Shown here: piece after piece, positions 35,002-43,945 of the stretch
Layout: every line of letters begins with the position of its first letter
How positions within the stretch are numbered: the first letter of the stretch is position 1
Position numbers and translations under genes: made by a program
The notes under the pieces: model-generated
The model's database searches: none
What the model saw: only the letters and a program-made list of their open reading frames with translations
What the model was told of the DNA's origin: nothing
Source of the DNA: G965218495 sp965262785
Lineage (GTDB): Bacteria; Bacteroidota; Rhodothermia; Rhodothermales; Bin80
Direction: 5' to 3'
Length of the DNA: 64,000 bases
NCBI GenBank assembly: GCA_965262785.1
Contig: OZ253559.1
Coordinates: 124,001 to 188,000 of the forward strand

Positions 35002-35271
35002 TTACCATCCGCGGAAATTTAGCAGAGCTTCGCGCATCGGCACAATGAGAAGCCGCCTCAGATCAACGAAAGCGTTTTCATCGTGTAGCGTACCACGCCG
35101 GGAGAACGCATACGTGGGATAGCGGCCGGCGACAAAGAGGTACACGGTATTAGATGGAAGCCTAAGCGACAGCCTGGCTCGTGCGTCTCCGCGATGCAGT
35201 CGGTACCCGCACCCATCGACCAGGCAGCATGGCGCTGGAGTATGGCCCGTCAGATGGCGCACTCCCCAGCG

Positions 35272-35279
35272 GTGCCTCA
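35272..35279. repeat. Target-site duplication, left copy (GTGCCTCA)
   Basis: Exact 8-bp direct repeat of 37946-37953 around the second IS256-like element. Confidence 0.95.
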
Positions 35280-35359
35280 GGGATCGCACAAATTCAAGTT
35301 GGGAATTGGAGAGTTGCTGTGGAGGTGGACCCTAGTCTCCACCATTCCTTTCCAATCAT

Positions 35360-36328
35360 ATGAACCCCTCACAGCCTGTTTTGGGGAGGGCTGAGGCGCC
35401 GGCAGACGCCCAGATCAATCCCTCGGGTGACTCGCGGCGGCTTCTGATGAAGCTCTGCACGCACATACTGCAACAATTGACCACCGACTGGCCCATTCCG
35501 GCAGCGCGTCAGCAGCCGGCGCCACCGCCCGTAGTGATCAAGGCTTCTGCTGCGGCCCAGGACACAAAGCCAGACTCGGCGCAGTTGAATGAAGCGTGGC
35601 AGCTGTTGCATTCGCGTAGTCTGCAAGACGACCCGATCGTTGCGATCTGGCTGCGCGGGCTGTGCCCACGCGGCGTTAGCATCGTTCTTGGAGCGGGTCT
35701 GACCATCACGGGCTATCGCCGCATACTTGGCCTTGTAGCGTGCTACCCTGAAAACGTCTCTGCTCTTACGTCCTTTGTGCAGTCGCTGTCCGATCGTGGT
35801 CTTTCGGCCGCCGCCGGGCTGCTCTGTGTGCTGCCCAGCAGTACGGGACTTCAATCGGCGGTGCGCCAGGTGTTCGGCCCCAAGGTCGCTATACAGCGCT
35901 GTCTCAATTCGCTGTTGGATCAAATCACCTGCGGTCTTCCGGAAGACCTTGTTCCTGTGTATCGCAATCGCCTCCGCCAGGCATGGAATGGGTTCGATGC
36001 CCGGGAAGCTGAACGCGCACTCACCCGTATTCACCAGGACTTGACGCGCGTCAATCGGTCCGCAGCGAAGGTTTTATGGGAGGGCCTGGAGCAATCTCTG
36101 ACGATTCAACGTACGGGCATGCTGCTCAAGCTCGACCGGGGGCTACGCGTGATGCGCTTCATGGATGCCATCAGTCGCAGGTTGCAGACCCCGGCCAGCG
36201 CCGTTTTCCAGCAACGCGAACAGATGGCACTGGCACTGTTGGAACACGAGGCTCAGCTGCGCCGTGTGGCCCATGCGGCCTTTCTGCCACAACTTCGTGA
36301 GAGTCTCATCAACCTTAACGCCGTCTGA
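35360..36328 (+). CDS. Transposase-like companion protein lacking two catalytic acids, copy B
   Basis: The 322-residue protein is the copy B version of the product at 14976-15944. About eight residues differ, for example L/A at 15, Q/R at 50, N/S at 107, D/A at 152, R/K at 175 and several conservative changes in the 183-190 region, yet no stop or frameshift has arisen. R99 and P159 at the positions of the first two catalytic acids are the same in both copies, so the replacements are not random damage in one copy. The stop shares a base with the transposase ATG (TGATG). Confidence 0.8.
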   Translation: MNPSQPVLGRAEAPADAQINPSGDSRRLLMKLCTHILQQLTTDWPIPAARQQPAPPPVVIKASAAAQDTKPDSAQLNEAWQLLHSRSLQDDPIVAIWLRGLCPRGVSIVLGAGLTITGYRRILGLVACYPENVSALTSFVQSLSDRGLSAAAGLLCVLPSSTGLQSAVRQVFGPKVAIQRCLNSLLDQITCGLPEDLVPVYRNRLRQAWNGFDAREAERALTRIHQDLTRVNRSAAKVLWEGLEQSLTIQRTGMLLKLDRGLRVMRFMDAISRRLQTPASAVFQQREQMALALLEHEAQLRRVAHAAFLPQLRESLINLNAV

Positions 36329-37641
36329 TGCCCCATACCCCTATGCTGGATCAATCACTCATCGAGGACTTTCGGGGGCTTGCGCAAAGGAACTTCATCG
36401 GCCTGGCCAGCTGCCTTGGGTGTCTTGATCATCTTCTTACCAAGATGGCCACATGGGTCATGGAAGCCGAGGCCCACTTCATATGCGGCGCACGTGGGAA
36501 GCACCATAAGACCGGCTTTCAGCGCTGGGGGGCGAATCCGGGTTCCATCCGCGTCGGTTTGGAGCGCATTGCGGTCCGCGTTCCGCGCGTGCGGAATGTA
36601 CGAACCCGAAAGGAGCGTCCTCTGCAAACGTACCGCCTCTTGCGCGAGCGTGGGCTTATGGACCGGGAAAGCGTGACACGAGGGTTGCTGTGTGGACTCT
36701 CGCGGCGCAATTACAGGCAGGCGGCCCAAGTCTTCACCGATAGTCTGGGGTTGAGTGCCAGCAGCATTGGCAACGCCTTCATTACGCAGACGGCAGCGCT
36801 ACTGAAGGCATTTGAGACGCGCCGATTCGATCAGCACACCTTTGCGGTGCTCCTGCTTGATGGCAAGTATTTGGCTGGTATGCAGATGATCGTAGCGATG
36901 GGCATCACGACCGAGGGCGAGAAGGTCGTACTGGGCTTTGCGGAAAGCCGTACCGAGAACAGTGCGCAGGTGGAGTCGCTGCTGCAGGATCTGTTGCGTC
37001 GGGGCTTCACCCATACCGACAAGCTGTTGGTACAGGTGGACGGCAGCCGCGGGCTTCGCAAGGGAATCAGTGCGGTGTTTGGGGATGCGGTCGTATTCCA
37101 GCGCTGCCAATGGCACAAGCGTACCAATGTGACGCGTCACATCAAGAGCGAGCCAGCGGCCACGCAAATGAAGCGTCGGCTTCAGGCGGCTTGGGAACTG
37201 CCCACGTACGCAGAGGCACGGGCGGCGCTTGTGTCGCTGCATGAAGCGCTGCAGCGGTCGTGCCCGAAAGCCGCACGCAGTCTGGAGGAGGGTATGGAGG
37301 ATACGCTGGCGCTTCACCGGTTGGGGGTGCGGAACCAGGCTGTCAGAGACAGTCTGAAGACGACAAACATCATCGAGAACCTCAACAGCATTATTGCGAA
37401 CCGATCACGGAACGTGAAGCGCTGGGGATCATCGGGGATGCGTCAGCGCTGGTGCGGGGCGATATTCATGCAGTACGAGTCGAATCTGAAGCCGATACGC
37501 CGGGAGGACATGAAGGAGCTGACCCAGGTCCTGACCACCTCCGGGGGTCAATGGGTTAGTGGGGATTCGGTCTGCCAGCCCCAAGGGGCTGCAAAGGCAA
37601 CACCTGCCGCTGGATGCCCCAGCGCAGTAGTGCGCTGCTGA
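36328..37641 (+). CDS. IS256-family (mutator-type) DDE transposase, copy B
   Basis: The 437-residue protein is identical to the product at 13663-14976 except for A instead of V at residue 49 and P instead of H near the C-terminus. The catalytic acids D178, D238 and E350 are present. It is preceded by the coupled companion gene. Being intact, it could mobilise both copies in trans. About 300 bp of non-coding DNA separate its stop from the right inverted repeat. Confidence 0.93.
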   Translation: MPHTPMLDQSLIEDFRGLAQRNFIGLASCLGCLDHLLTKMATWVMEAEAHFICGARGKHHKTGFQRWGANPGSIRVGLERIAVRVPRVRNVRTRKERPLQTYRLLRERGLMDRESVTRGLLCGLSRRNYRQAAQVFTDSLGLSASSIGNAFITQTAALLKAFETRRFDQHTFAVLLLDGKYLAGMQMIVAMGITTEGEKVVLGFAESRTENSAQVESLLQDLLRRGFTHTDKLLVQVDGSRGLRKGISAVFGDAVVFQRCQWHKRTNVTRHIKSEPAATQMKRRLQAAWELPTYAEARAALVSLHEALQRSCPKAARSLEEGMEDTLALHRLGVRNQAVRDSLKTTNIIENLNSIIANRSRNVKRWGSSGMRQRWCGAIFMQYESNLKPIRREDMKELTQVLTTSGGQWVSGDSVCQPQGAAKATPAAGCPSAVVRC

Positions 37642-37945
37642 CGCTGGCATAACGCAAAACCCGCAGCTGCCTGGACGCTCTGAGGCGCTGCACCGTGCCA
37701 AGATCGCCGCTTACGCGTGCGATCAGAGGATACCTGCGGGATATCGTGCCCGGAAAGTCACTCCACGAGCCTGCCTACGCCCGAAAATCCGCGTGTGAGC
37801 ACGCAATTGGGCCCACATTGGCATGCACCGTCCCATTTGCACCCACACTCTCGACCCGAAGCCCAATCCATTGCCAAAAGATATCTACTTTGAGGGCCCA
37901 TCTCGGCAGAAGCTGCCGAAACCCAACTTAAAAATGTGCAATCCC

Positions 37946-37953
37946 GTGCCTCA
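37946..37953. repeat. Target-site duplication, right copy (GTGCCTCA)
   Basis: Exact direct repeat of 35272-35279, immediately outside the right inverted repeat. Confidence 0.95.
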
Positions 37954-38357
37954 ACTGCGAAAAAAAGGGCAAGCCTAAGCTCCACGTCCCGCCCGGCCTA
38001 CGAGGTACTCTCGGCGGGCCGGGGATGTACACCACCGCGCGCATGCAGATCAACGCCAGCAGCGCGAAACGCGTCATTGGGTTACGACCGACACGTAGAG
38101 AGGCACAAAATAGAACTACGCGGTTATGCCTGGTACCCATCTGCGGCAGACCTTCTGTTTGCGGGCATGAGAGTAGCACGCGACTGCGAGAACGAGCCGT
38201 AGTCAACGAGCGGAGTTCTTCCGAGGTAACGGCCTCGCAACGGCTAGCTGTGCACGGCACGACACCAATGTAGTATCTTGGATTTCGATCCGGCTCCGAG
38301 AGTGTGTCCGGGGCGATGGGAGATTGAATACAACAAAGAAAATGGCTAGCTATAAGG

Positions 38358-39377
38358 GTGCGAGTCCCACGAAGATCCTGCGTGCAGTGGCTTGCATGGT
38401 TGTGCTACTTGGCGATGACGGCATCAGAGGGCCCCGGTCAAGTCCTTACCGGGCCTAACGGCAGCGTCGAATTCATTGGGTTGCAGAATTGGAATGCTCA
38501 AGAGCTGTTCGATGCCATTCAAGAGTTGGATCCTGACCGTCCCTTCAGCGCATGTGCAGCCGTCATGAAGCTGGAACTCGGATTCGCCGATGCAGCTGCT
38601 TTCCTCTATTTTTCCGATCAACTGAATTCTAAAGATCAATCCAAAAGCCTGTACACGGTTGTGGTGGGTGTGGAAGACAGTACCCAGGTGCAGTACCGTC
38701 CGGCAGGAAATGAATCAGTCGTTTTGCCACAAATCTGGCAGGAGCTTCAGACAGCCGTCGTTGACGATAGGAATACGCGGATTGTAGCTGCCCGCATTTT
38801 CCACTTGCGGGCATTCTCGCACCAGCTTGCTGAATCCATGGGGGCCGATCCCGAGACGCTCAATAAGGTACGGGAACTGACTGAGCGCGCAGGCGGCAAC
38901 GAGGATCTCCGCCTCGCCCACGAGGTGCTCACCGTGGATTCATCCTGGTCGGCACGGGCGGTCGCGACGCTCTTGCTCGGCAACTTCATCGATGACGGCA
39001 CGGCCTGGCACGGTCTGGTAGGTTCTCTTATTGATTCCGATGCACGAGTCAGAACAGTCGCCTCGAGCATGCTCGATGGACTGATTACGCAAGAGAGGGG
39101 CTCCGTCGACTGGTCTGCGGCCCACGGTCCTCTGCGAGCGCTTTTCGGTGGCACGAATCCATTCGCGTTCGACGAGACCTTGGAAGTACTGGTAGCGACC
39201 GGCGTTGACCAGGAGTTTGGGCAGCAGTTGGCTCGCGAAAGACCCGACCTGCTACTTGCGTATGCAGGCGCCAAGCATGAGCGTACACGGGAGCCAGCCA
39301 TAGCCTTCCTGAAAGCCGTAAGTGGCGAGGATTTCGGAACGGACCTCGAGGCCTGGACCGCATGGATCAACCGGTAG
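38358..39377 (+). CDS. Secreted protein of unknown function with helical-repeat C-terminal half
   Basis: The 339-residue protein has a signal-like start (CVQWLAWLCYLAMTASEGPGQ). An N-terminal part follows with VEFIGLQNWNAQELFDAIQELDPDRPFSACAAVMKLELGFADAAAFLYF. The C-terminal half (about 165-335) consists of short helical pairs resembling HEAT or ARM repeats (ARAVATLLLGNFIDDGTAWHGLVGSLIDSDARVRTVASSMLDGL). It may be a scaffold in the periplasm. The family name is not recognised. It is monocistronic, with a possible tiny lipoprotein frame just after it. Confidence 0.65.
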   Translation: MRVPRRSCVQWLAWLCYLAMTASEGPGQVLTGPNGSVEFIGLQNWNAQELFDAIQELDPDRPFSACAAVMKLELGFADAAAFLYFSDQLNSKDQSKSLYTVVVGVEDSTQVQYRPAGNESVVLPQIWQELQTAVVDDRNTRIVAARIFHLRAFSHQLAESMGADPETLNKVRELTERAGGNEDLRLAHEVLTVDSSWSARAVATLLLGNFIDDGTAWHGLVGSLIDSDARVRTVASSMLDGLITQERGSVDWSAAHGPLRALFGGTNPFAFDETLEVLVATGVDQEFGQQLARERPDLLLAYAGAKHERTREPAIAFLKAVSGEDFGTDLEAWTAWINR

Positions 39378-39416
39378 CTCCGGACTGACGCCAGTCTGGT
39401 CCTTCCGCTACTGACC

Positions 39417-39548
39417 ATGCTGGCTCTGATGGCTTGCGACGTTCAGTCTGATCTGCTTAAGCATATGAGCCTAGTGGGCTGGGACAACGTCACCCTCTAC
39501 GGTGAGTATGAGATACCCCGCGTTCTTGCGGACATACGGGGGCTGTAA
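39417..39548 (+). CDS. Possible small lipoprotein-like ORF, 43 codons
   Basis: A short frame MLALMACDVQSDLLKHMSLVG follows the preceding gene by 39 nt and is in the same frame. LALMAC resembles a lipobox. It may be the remnant of a longer lipoprotein gene or chance coding. No homology is recognised. Confidence 0.25.
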   Translation: MLALMACDVQSDLLKHMSLVGWDNVTLYGEYEIPRVLADIRGL

Positions 39549-39862
39549 GCGTAACCCTCACAGGATCTACCTATCGTATAGAATCGCAGACATTCGCTTG
39601 AAACTCCCTCAGGGTAGTGGGTAACCTGGGCGGAAGTGGTCGATGCGGCGAAGAACATAAGCGCGGTAGCCACGGGGATCCTGAGAGTCTTCGTTGATGG
39701 TCTATTCCCGGTAGAATAGCTGATCAATATGGCAGTTTCTCCAGATAGGGCCTTGGAGAAGATCGTCTTTTCCCCAACGTACGACCTGTCTTGGACCGAG
39801 GTTTGACGATCCAGACGGCTTCAAAGTCGCGGGTTGCCACCGAAAACGGCACCCTCCGGATG
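39549..39862. other. Convergent intergenic region
   Basis: It lies between a rightward gene and the leftward anti-sigma/propeller gene. A leftward frame (39497-39727) contains a signal-like run (VATALMFFAASTTSAQ) but has no body or motif. It may be a decayed exported-protein gene. Confidence 0.3.
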
Positions 39863-41512
39863 CTAGGGGAGCACGCCGACCAGACGTACGACCGCAACTC
39901 GCTGCAGGTCGGTGGAGTCCGTCACGACCCCGACCGCCAACGAATCGCTCAAGCGATACGCTGCGAACCCTTCTGGAAAAACAACTCTTTGGAAATGCGG
40001 GGTCCCCTCGCCCAAAGAGAAGGTTCGCCAGACCTTGCCGTAACCGAGTGGGTGGGACGAACCGTCGAACTCTTGAATCCATACCCGGTCAGCGGAGCAG
40101 CGCACGTCGACGCCGATCGGGGCTTCCGTTGACATTTGATCGCCAGCGCGAGCCAGCACATCATCGGCGGCACGGTGGATTTCGGCGTCGCTGATGTTGG
40201 AACCCTTCGTCTCGACGCGGATCGTTGCCCGGAGATAGGCCAGACGCTCCTCATGCGAGAATGGCTGCCCGGTCCAAGGCAGCGGAATCCGACGCTGTCC
40301 TTCAGAGCCGCCTGGAGCGTAGAGATGAAGACTCCGGTCCACCGGATCGAGGACGGCGACGCTTCCGTCAGGACAACGGTCCCATATGGGCACCGGGTCC
40401 AGAGCCATGGAGGGAATGCGGCTTGCAGCGCCAGGAAGGTCGGCGGCGAAATCCACGAGCACACGGGGCTCCGCCTCGCCGTTCGTGATAAGCAGAATTC
40501 TGCCGTTCCAGAAGTCGTCAGCCCGAGCAATCCCACCTGGATAGCTGGCCACCCAGAGTCCGTTGTCGTCCGCGGCGACTCGGAATGGATCTCCGAAGGT
40601 GACGCTCCTGATGTCGTTGCGAATCCCCTTCGGGGTGATAGGGGCGGGCGTTGATGCTGCAAAGTTTCCCGCCGCATCGAACACGAAACGGGTGCGGGCG
40701 CCGTAGTCCCAGACGATCACGTTCCCTGCGGGAGTCGCCGCGGAGAGGGTCCAGGGGTTGCGGAATTCCCCCGGCCCCGCGCCGGACGTGCCAAAGTCGG
40801 CGAGCATGTGGCCACCCCTGTGGTACGCCCGCAGAAAGGGCGGGGATTCGGTGAGCACCCAGATCACTTTGCCAGACTCGATGATGTCGCGCACTCCCCA
40901 CAACTCCTCGCCCTGGTGGAAGGTAATGAGCGCCGTGGAGGGGACTTCCACCTGCGAAAGGTCAGGCGATCCCGGAGAACATGATCCCGCCGTGAGTGCT
41001 CCGATTGCGAGCAGCGGGAGGGCCGGAGAGCGCAACTTCGAGCCCCTGTGGAGGAGCAGGCTTACCAGGGCCGCCACGGAGGCGACTGCCAGGGCCAGGG
41101 CCGGCGTCGCGGCCGCACCGGTCACGGGAGGCTGGAGAACGGGGGTTCCACCCAGCAGGAGCAGGCCCGATCCCAGCGTCACCGTGCACACTAGGAAGCC
41201 CACAACCATGCCCAGACGTGTCCGCCAAACACCTGACAAGGATCCGCCTTCCACCTCATGTTGCAGACCCACCATGATTGTGCCCACACGGGATTTTGGA
41301 AGCGGCGAATCGGAGGCGCCGACCTGATGGATCGCAGTGATCATGCGCAGGACCTCGAGCGCATCCGGGTCGACGCTTTCGTTCGCCGGATCGGGTATGT
41401 GCGCGGACTCGCGCTCAAGAACAACCGAGACCAGTCGGTCGGTCGTCTCTGCGTCCATCTGGGCCCGCCCGCCGCGCGGCCGTCCCAGCAGCATTCGCAT
41501 CTTACGTATCAT
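39863..41512 (-). CDS. Membrane protein with C-terminal 6-bladed beta-propeller, putative anti-sigma partner
   Basis: The 549-residue protein has three parts. Residues 1-95 form a cytoplasmic region with a short acidic-helical anti-sigma-like composition (MDAETTDRLVSVVLERESAHIPD). About 96-160 hold two hydrophobic segments (MVVGFLVCTVTLGSGLLLLGG and ALALAVASVAALVSLLL). From about 165 a lipobox-like segment (LTAGSCSPG) leads into a periplasmic propeller with HRGGHMLADFGTSGAGPGEFRNPWTL and later blades to the end. The GSGAGPGEF signature fits the 6-bladed family. The gene lies 15 nt after an ECF sigma factor gene, the usual place of an anti-sigma factor. A propeller sensor fused to the membrane and cytoplasmic part is unusual. 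An old fusion of an anti-sigma gene with a propeller lipoprotein gene would explain the internal lipobox. Confidence 0.75.
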   Translation of the reverse strand: MIRKMRMLLGRPRGGRAQMDAETTDRLVSVVLERESAHIPDPANESVDPDALEVLRMITAIHQVGASDSPLPKSRVGTIMVGLQHEVEGGSLSGVWRTRLGMVVGFLVCTVTLGSGLLLLGGTPVLQPPVTGAAATPALALAVASVAALVSLLLHRGSKLRSPALPLLAIGALTAGSCSPGSPDLSQVEVPSTALITFHQGEELWGVRDIIESGKVIWVLTESPPFLRAYHRGGHMLADFGTSGAGPGEFRNPWTLSAATPAGNVIVWDYGARTRFVFDAAGNFAASTPAPITPKGIRNDIRSVTFGDPFRVAADDNGLWVASYPGGIARADDFWNGRILLITNGEAEPRVLVDFAADLPGAASRIPSMALDPVPIWDRCPDGSVAVLDPVDRSLHLYAPGGSEGQRRIPLPWTGQPFSHEERLAYLRATIRVETKGSNISDAEIHRAADDVLARAGDQMSTEAPIGVDVRCSADRVWIQEFDGSSHPLGYGKVWRTFSLGEGTPHFQRVVFPEGFAAYRLSDSLAVGVVTDSTDLQRVAVVRLVGVLP

Positions 41513-41527
41513 CAGGGTTCTCCTTGG

Positions 41528-42088
41528 CTAGTTAATCTTCTCAGCGAGGCCGTCCATTTGACGCAGCTTCTTAAGGCCACGGTGGATTAGCGAACGCACC
41601 GATGCCTCCTTTGCCGCCAGGATGCGCGCCACTTCTGCTGTGCTCCGGCCTTCGAGAATCCGAAGCAGGATTGCATCACGCTCCCGCACGGTGAGCCTCT
41701 CAAGCGCGGCGTAGAGGGCTGCCGCCCGCTGCTGGCGCGTTCGCTGCTCAGCCGGCCCGGGACCGGGATCAGGTAGGTCACGGTGGTCGTCGAGACGGAC
41801 CAGAGCGATGTGCTGCCGCTTGCGAGCTTCCATCTTGCAGAGGTTCCTGCAAACGGTCAGTGCCCACCCGAGGAAGGATCCAATTCCAGAGAAGCGGGCG
41901 CGCTTCCGATAGATGTGGATCCAGCAGGATTGCAGCAGGTCGGCTGCATGATCGTCATCCCGCGCGTAGCCGCGGATCACTCGAAGCATGCGCGGCGACA
42001 TCTCACGCACCAGATGCCGAAACAGCGCGTGGTCCCCTGCACGAAAGCGCTCCCGGTCGAAGGCGGCACTGGCGTCGTGGGGCTTCAT
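41528..42088 (-). CDS. ECF-family RNA polymerase sigma factor
   Basis: The start is the ATG at 42088 (MKPHDASAAFDRERF), which overlaps the previous stop as ATGA, giving 186 residues. Region 2 has DDDHAADLLQSCWIHIYRKRARFSGIGSFLGWALTVCRNLCK, including the region 2.2 to 2.4 helices. Region 4 is LTVRERDAILLRILEGRSTAEVARILAAKEASVRSLIHRGLKKLRQ, a helix-turn-helix for -35 binding. The gene sits between a polytopic membrane protein gene and the propeller-anchored putative anti-sigma gene, all likely cotranscribed. It should direct a small regulon in response to an envelope signal; targets are unknown. Confidence 0.92.
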   Translation of the reverse strand: MKPHDASAAFDRERFRAGDHALFRHLVREMSPRMLRVIRGYARDDDHAADLLQSCWIHIYRKRARFSGIGSFLGWALTVCRNLCKMEARKRQHIALVRLDDHRDLPDPGPGPAEQRTRQQRAAALYAALERLTVRERDAILLRILEGRSTAEVARILAAKEASVRSLIHRGLKKLRQMDGLAEKIN

Positions 42089-42822
42089 CGGACGGATCCG
42101 CGATCCGGACGGATAATGGCGAATAGGATTCCAGCCGAGACAAGTGGCAGGCACAGTGGGAGCAGCAAGAGCAGGTTTCCCCATGCTGCGTAGTACGCGA
42201 CCAACTCGTTGGCCAGTTGTGCCGGGATCCAGAATGCGGCGACTAGTAGCCCCCCCGCGAGCCAGCGGGTCGCATAGCGGGGCCATGTGGTCATTTCACG
42301 GGTCAGTCGGCCCGTCAGATCACCCAGTACCGCCGCTACAATGACGAATGCCGCATTAGCAATCGGCACGTATAGCCGCACGAGATGGCGGGCCGCTCCA
42401 CGCAAATGCCTAGCGGCCTCGCTGCCCGTGGCGGCCTCTGCAGCAGCGCGCGCGGACCTCGCGGAGCGGAGAAGCAAGGAAGGGAACGCCCAGTCCGAGG
42501 CAGTCCACTTGGCGAGCATAGGCTCCACAAGTGCCCCCAGAGTGTATGTCGCCAGAGACAGCATTACGAGGAGGATCCAGTAGCGCCGCAGCGGTTCGGT
42601 ACGATCCCCGCCTAAAAGGCCGCATCCGCTCAGAGCACCGGCAAACACCGCGGGCGGGAGGACGAGCGCTACGAGGCCAGGCAGATTCGTGGCCAGCATC
42701 GCAAGGAAACCCGCGACCGGATCCGGCCGTCCCCAGAAGTGGGTTGCAGAGTAGGCGAGATACACTGTAAGCAGGGCGACAGCCCAGCTGCCGACGCGTC
42801 TGGAGAATTCGGATTGGATCAT
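42085..42822 (-). CDS. Polytopic membrane protein, LptF/LptG-like
   Basis: The start chosen is the ATG at 42822 (MIQSEFSRRVGSWAVALLTVYL), giving 245 residues; the frame to 42906 adds an implausible basic tail. About six membrane helices are visible. One pair precedes and follows FAGALSGCGLLGGDRTEPLRRYWI, which resembles the loop after the second helix of LptF/LptG permeases. C-terminal helices (LAGGLLVAAFWIPAQLANELVAYYAAWGNLLLLLPLCLPLVSAG) also fit. The large periplasmic jellyroll of LptF/G is absent, so this is a shortened relative. As first gene of the ECF operon it may take part in sensing. Assignment is tentative. Confidence 0.6.
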   Translation of the reverse strand: MIQSEFSRRVGSWAVALLTVYLAYSATHFWGRPDPVAGFLAMLATNLPGLVALVLPPAVFAGALSGCGLLGGDRTEPLRRYWILLVMLSLATYTLGALVEPMLAKWTASDWAFPSLLLRSARSARAAAEAATGSEAARHLRGAARHLVRLYVPIANAAFVIVAAVLGDLTGRLTREMTTWPRYATRWLAGGLLVAAFWIPAQLANELVAYYAAWGNLLLLLPLCLPLVSAGILFAIIRPDRGSVR

Positions 42823-43429
42823 CTGTGTGGTGTCGTGGCGAAAGTGGCCTATGTTGGGTGTGTGCTCGTGTCGCACGCGACTCCTTCTACACCATAGAGA
42901 TGCCAAATAGGCGGTTTGCGTTGCAAGAGCGCGGGCAAGTGCCCACTGAAACAGGCCTTCAAGACGTGTGACACGGGGGATGGGTTTGGCATCCGTGTCT
43001 CCTATTCGCTGCAGGAGTTGCGCCCCACGAGCCTAAAACGCGCCCCCACTTGAATCCCACCGGATGAGCAGTTGGTGACCCTTGCCGATGGCGGCTCCCC
43101 AAGGGCGCTCTGTGGCGGTCGCTGTCCCTCCGGGTCGGCGCAGCAAGGGTCAAACTGGAGGCTGGCCGAAATGAAGTTGTGCTCGTAGTAGCTGGGGAAC
43201 TCCGACGCATCAACTAAGCAAAATGGAAAAACATGAAATCGCGCGCTCTTTGGCTTGCATAATGCCCTGAGATACAGTCGGCGTAGGGTAGTCCCCAAGT
43301 CCCGTGCGTGTCCGTGATAGTGTGAGGTATACTGAAATATCTGCAAGCAATGCTGCCTCAGAGCACGGATCAACTAACGAAAGGATTGAATAGCCTCACT
43401 CATTGTCATGGCAGGCAGCGGCTATCGTG
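42823..43429. other. Intergenic region, no supported gene
   Basis: Short overlapping frames only. It lies between the start of the leftward sigma operon and the 3' end of a leftward integrase remnant. Confidence 0.35.
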
Positions 43430-43942
43430 GGGCTGGTCGTCGAAGCCGAGTTGATGCCGAAAGAGGCCGCACACGGTTTCCAGGGACGGCCTTTTCCATA
43501 GCCTCCCGGAAGGCTTCCTTCACCTGAACGCACGCCCCTGTGTGCCACAGAAAGGTGGTACAGGCTTGCATGGATAGCGAATTCTCAAGGCCGAGGAATT
43601 TCTTGACAGGGTCTCCAGTATGTCCTGGTCGGCTAGGTACTGCTTGATGGTGTGGCGAAGGAGGTGCGGGTAGACCTTGTCTGCATTGCCGACTTCCTGC
43701 ATGCTGAACCCGGAGTATTGCACTCTGCGCAGAGAGTGGAAGAAGAAGTCGTATTCCCATTCACTGAGGCGGAGCCTCAATTCGCTGGCGAGGCTGCGAA
43801 GGATCGGGATGTTGAGGGATTTGCCCCCCTTGTCGTTGGCACGGATCTCGAATTCGGCAAGGGAGATTGTCTGCGCGCGTTCGGCAGAGGGCGCCAACCC
43901 ATTGCAGGCCTCGTCCCTTCGTAGCCCAGCGAGCTTCGGCAC
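43430..43942 (-). pseudogene. Tyrosine recombinase (integrase), decayed C-terminal fragment
   Basis: The leftward frame carries GLRRDEACN, then IRANDKGGKSLNIPILRSLASELRLRL. After an uneven middle it has NADKVYPHLLRHTIKQYLADQDI, containing the integrase box H-L-L-R-H-T with catalytic His and Arg. The reading frame then shifts by one, and KKFLGLENSLSMQA with VKEAFREAMEKA continues in the next frame. The expected nucleophile Tyr of the closing box is not seen; the block reads LENSLSMQ. The N-terminal domain is missing. It is an inactivated integrase, a relic of an earlier mobile element near the right edge of the cargo region. Confidence 0.75.
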
Positions 43943-43945
43943 GAC

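Larger units (their letters stand above)
35280..37945 (+). mobile_element. Two-gene IS256-like element, copy B, 2,666 bp
   Basis: It has the same length, gene order and inverted repeats as copy A at 13359-16024 but the opposite orientation. The left end reads GGGATCGCACAAATTCAAG and the right end mirrors GGGATTGCAC. It is flanked by the 8-bp duplication GTGCCTCA, different from that of copy A, so the two are independent insertions. Only scattered base changes separate the copies. Inverted identical copies about 19 kb apart could promote inversion of the DNA between them, including trbG-trbI-traG and the pilus genes. Confidence 0.96.
35002..38077 (-). pseudogene. Small secreted-protein gene interrupted by the 2,666-bp element (copy B)
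   Basis: A leftward frame starts at the ATG at 38077 (MTRFALLALICMRAVVYIPGPP), with a signal-like hydrophobic start, and reaches the element at 37945. Removing the element and one duplication (GTGCCTCA) gives one open frame of 133 residues ending at 35002 (SLRLPSNTVYLFVAGRYPTYAF ... REALLNFRGW). The frame stays open across the restored junction. No family is recognised and the middle is Arg-rich, so an older frameshift is possible. The C-terminal half looks the most genuinely coding. Confidence 0.45.
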
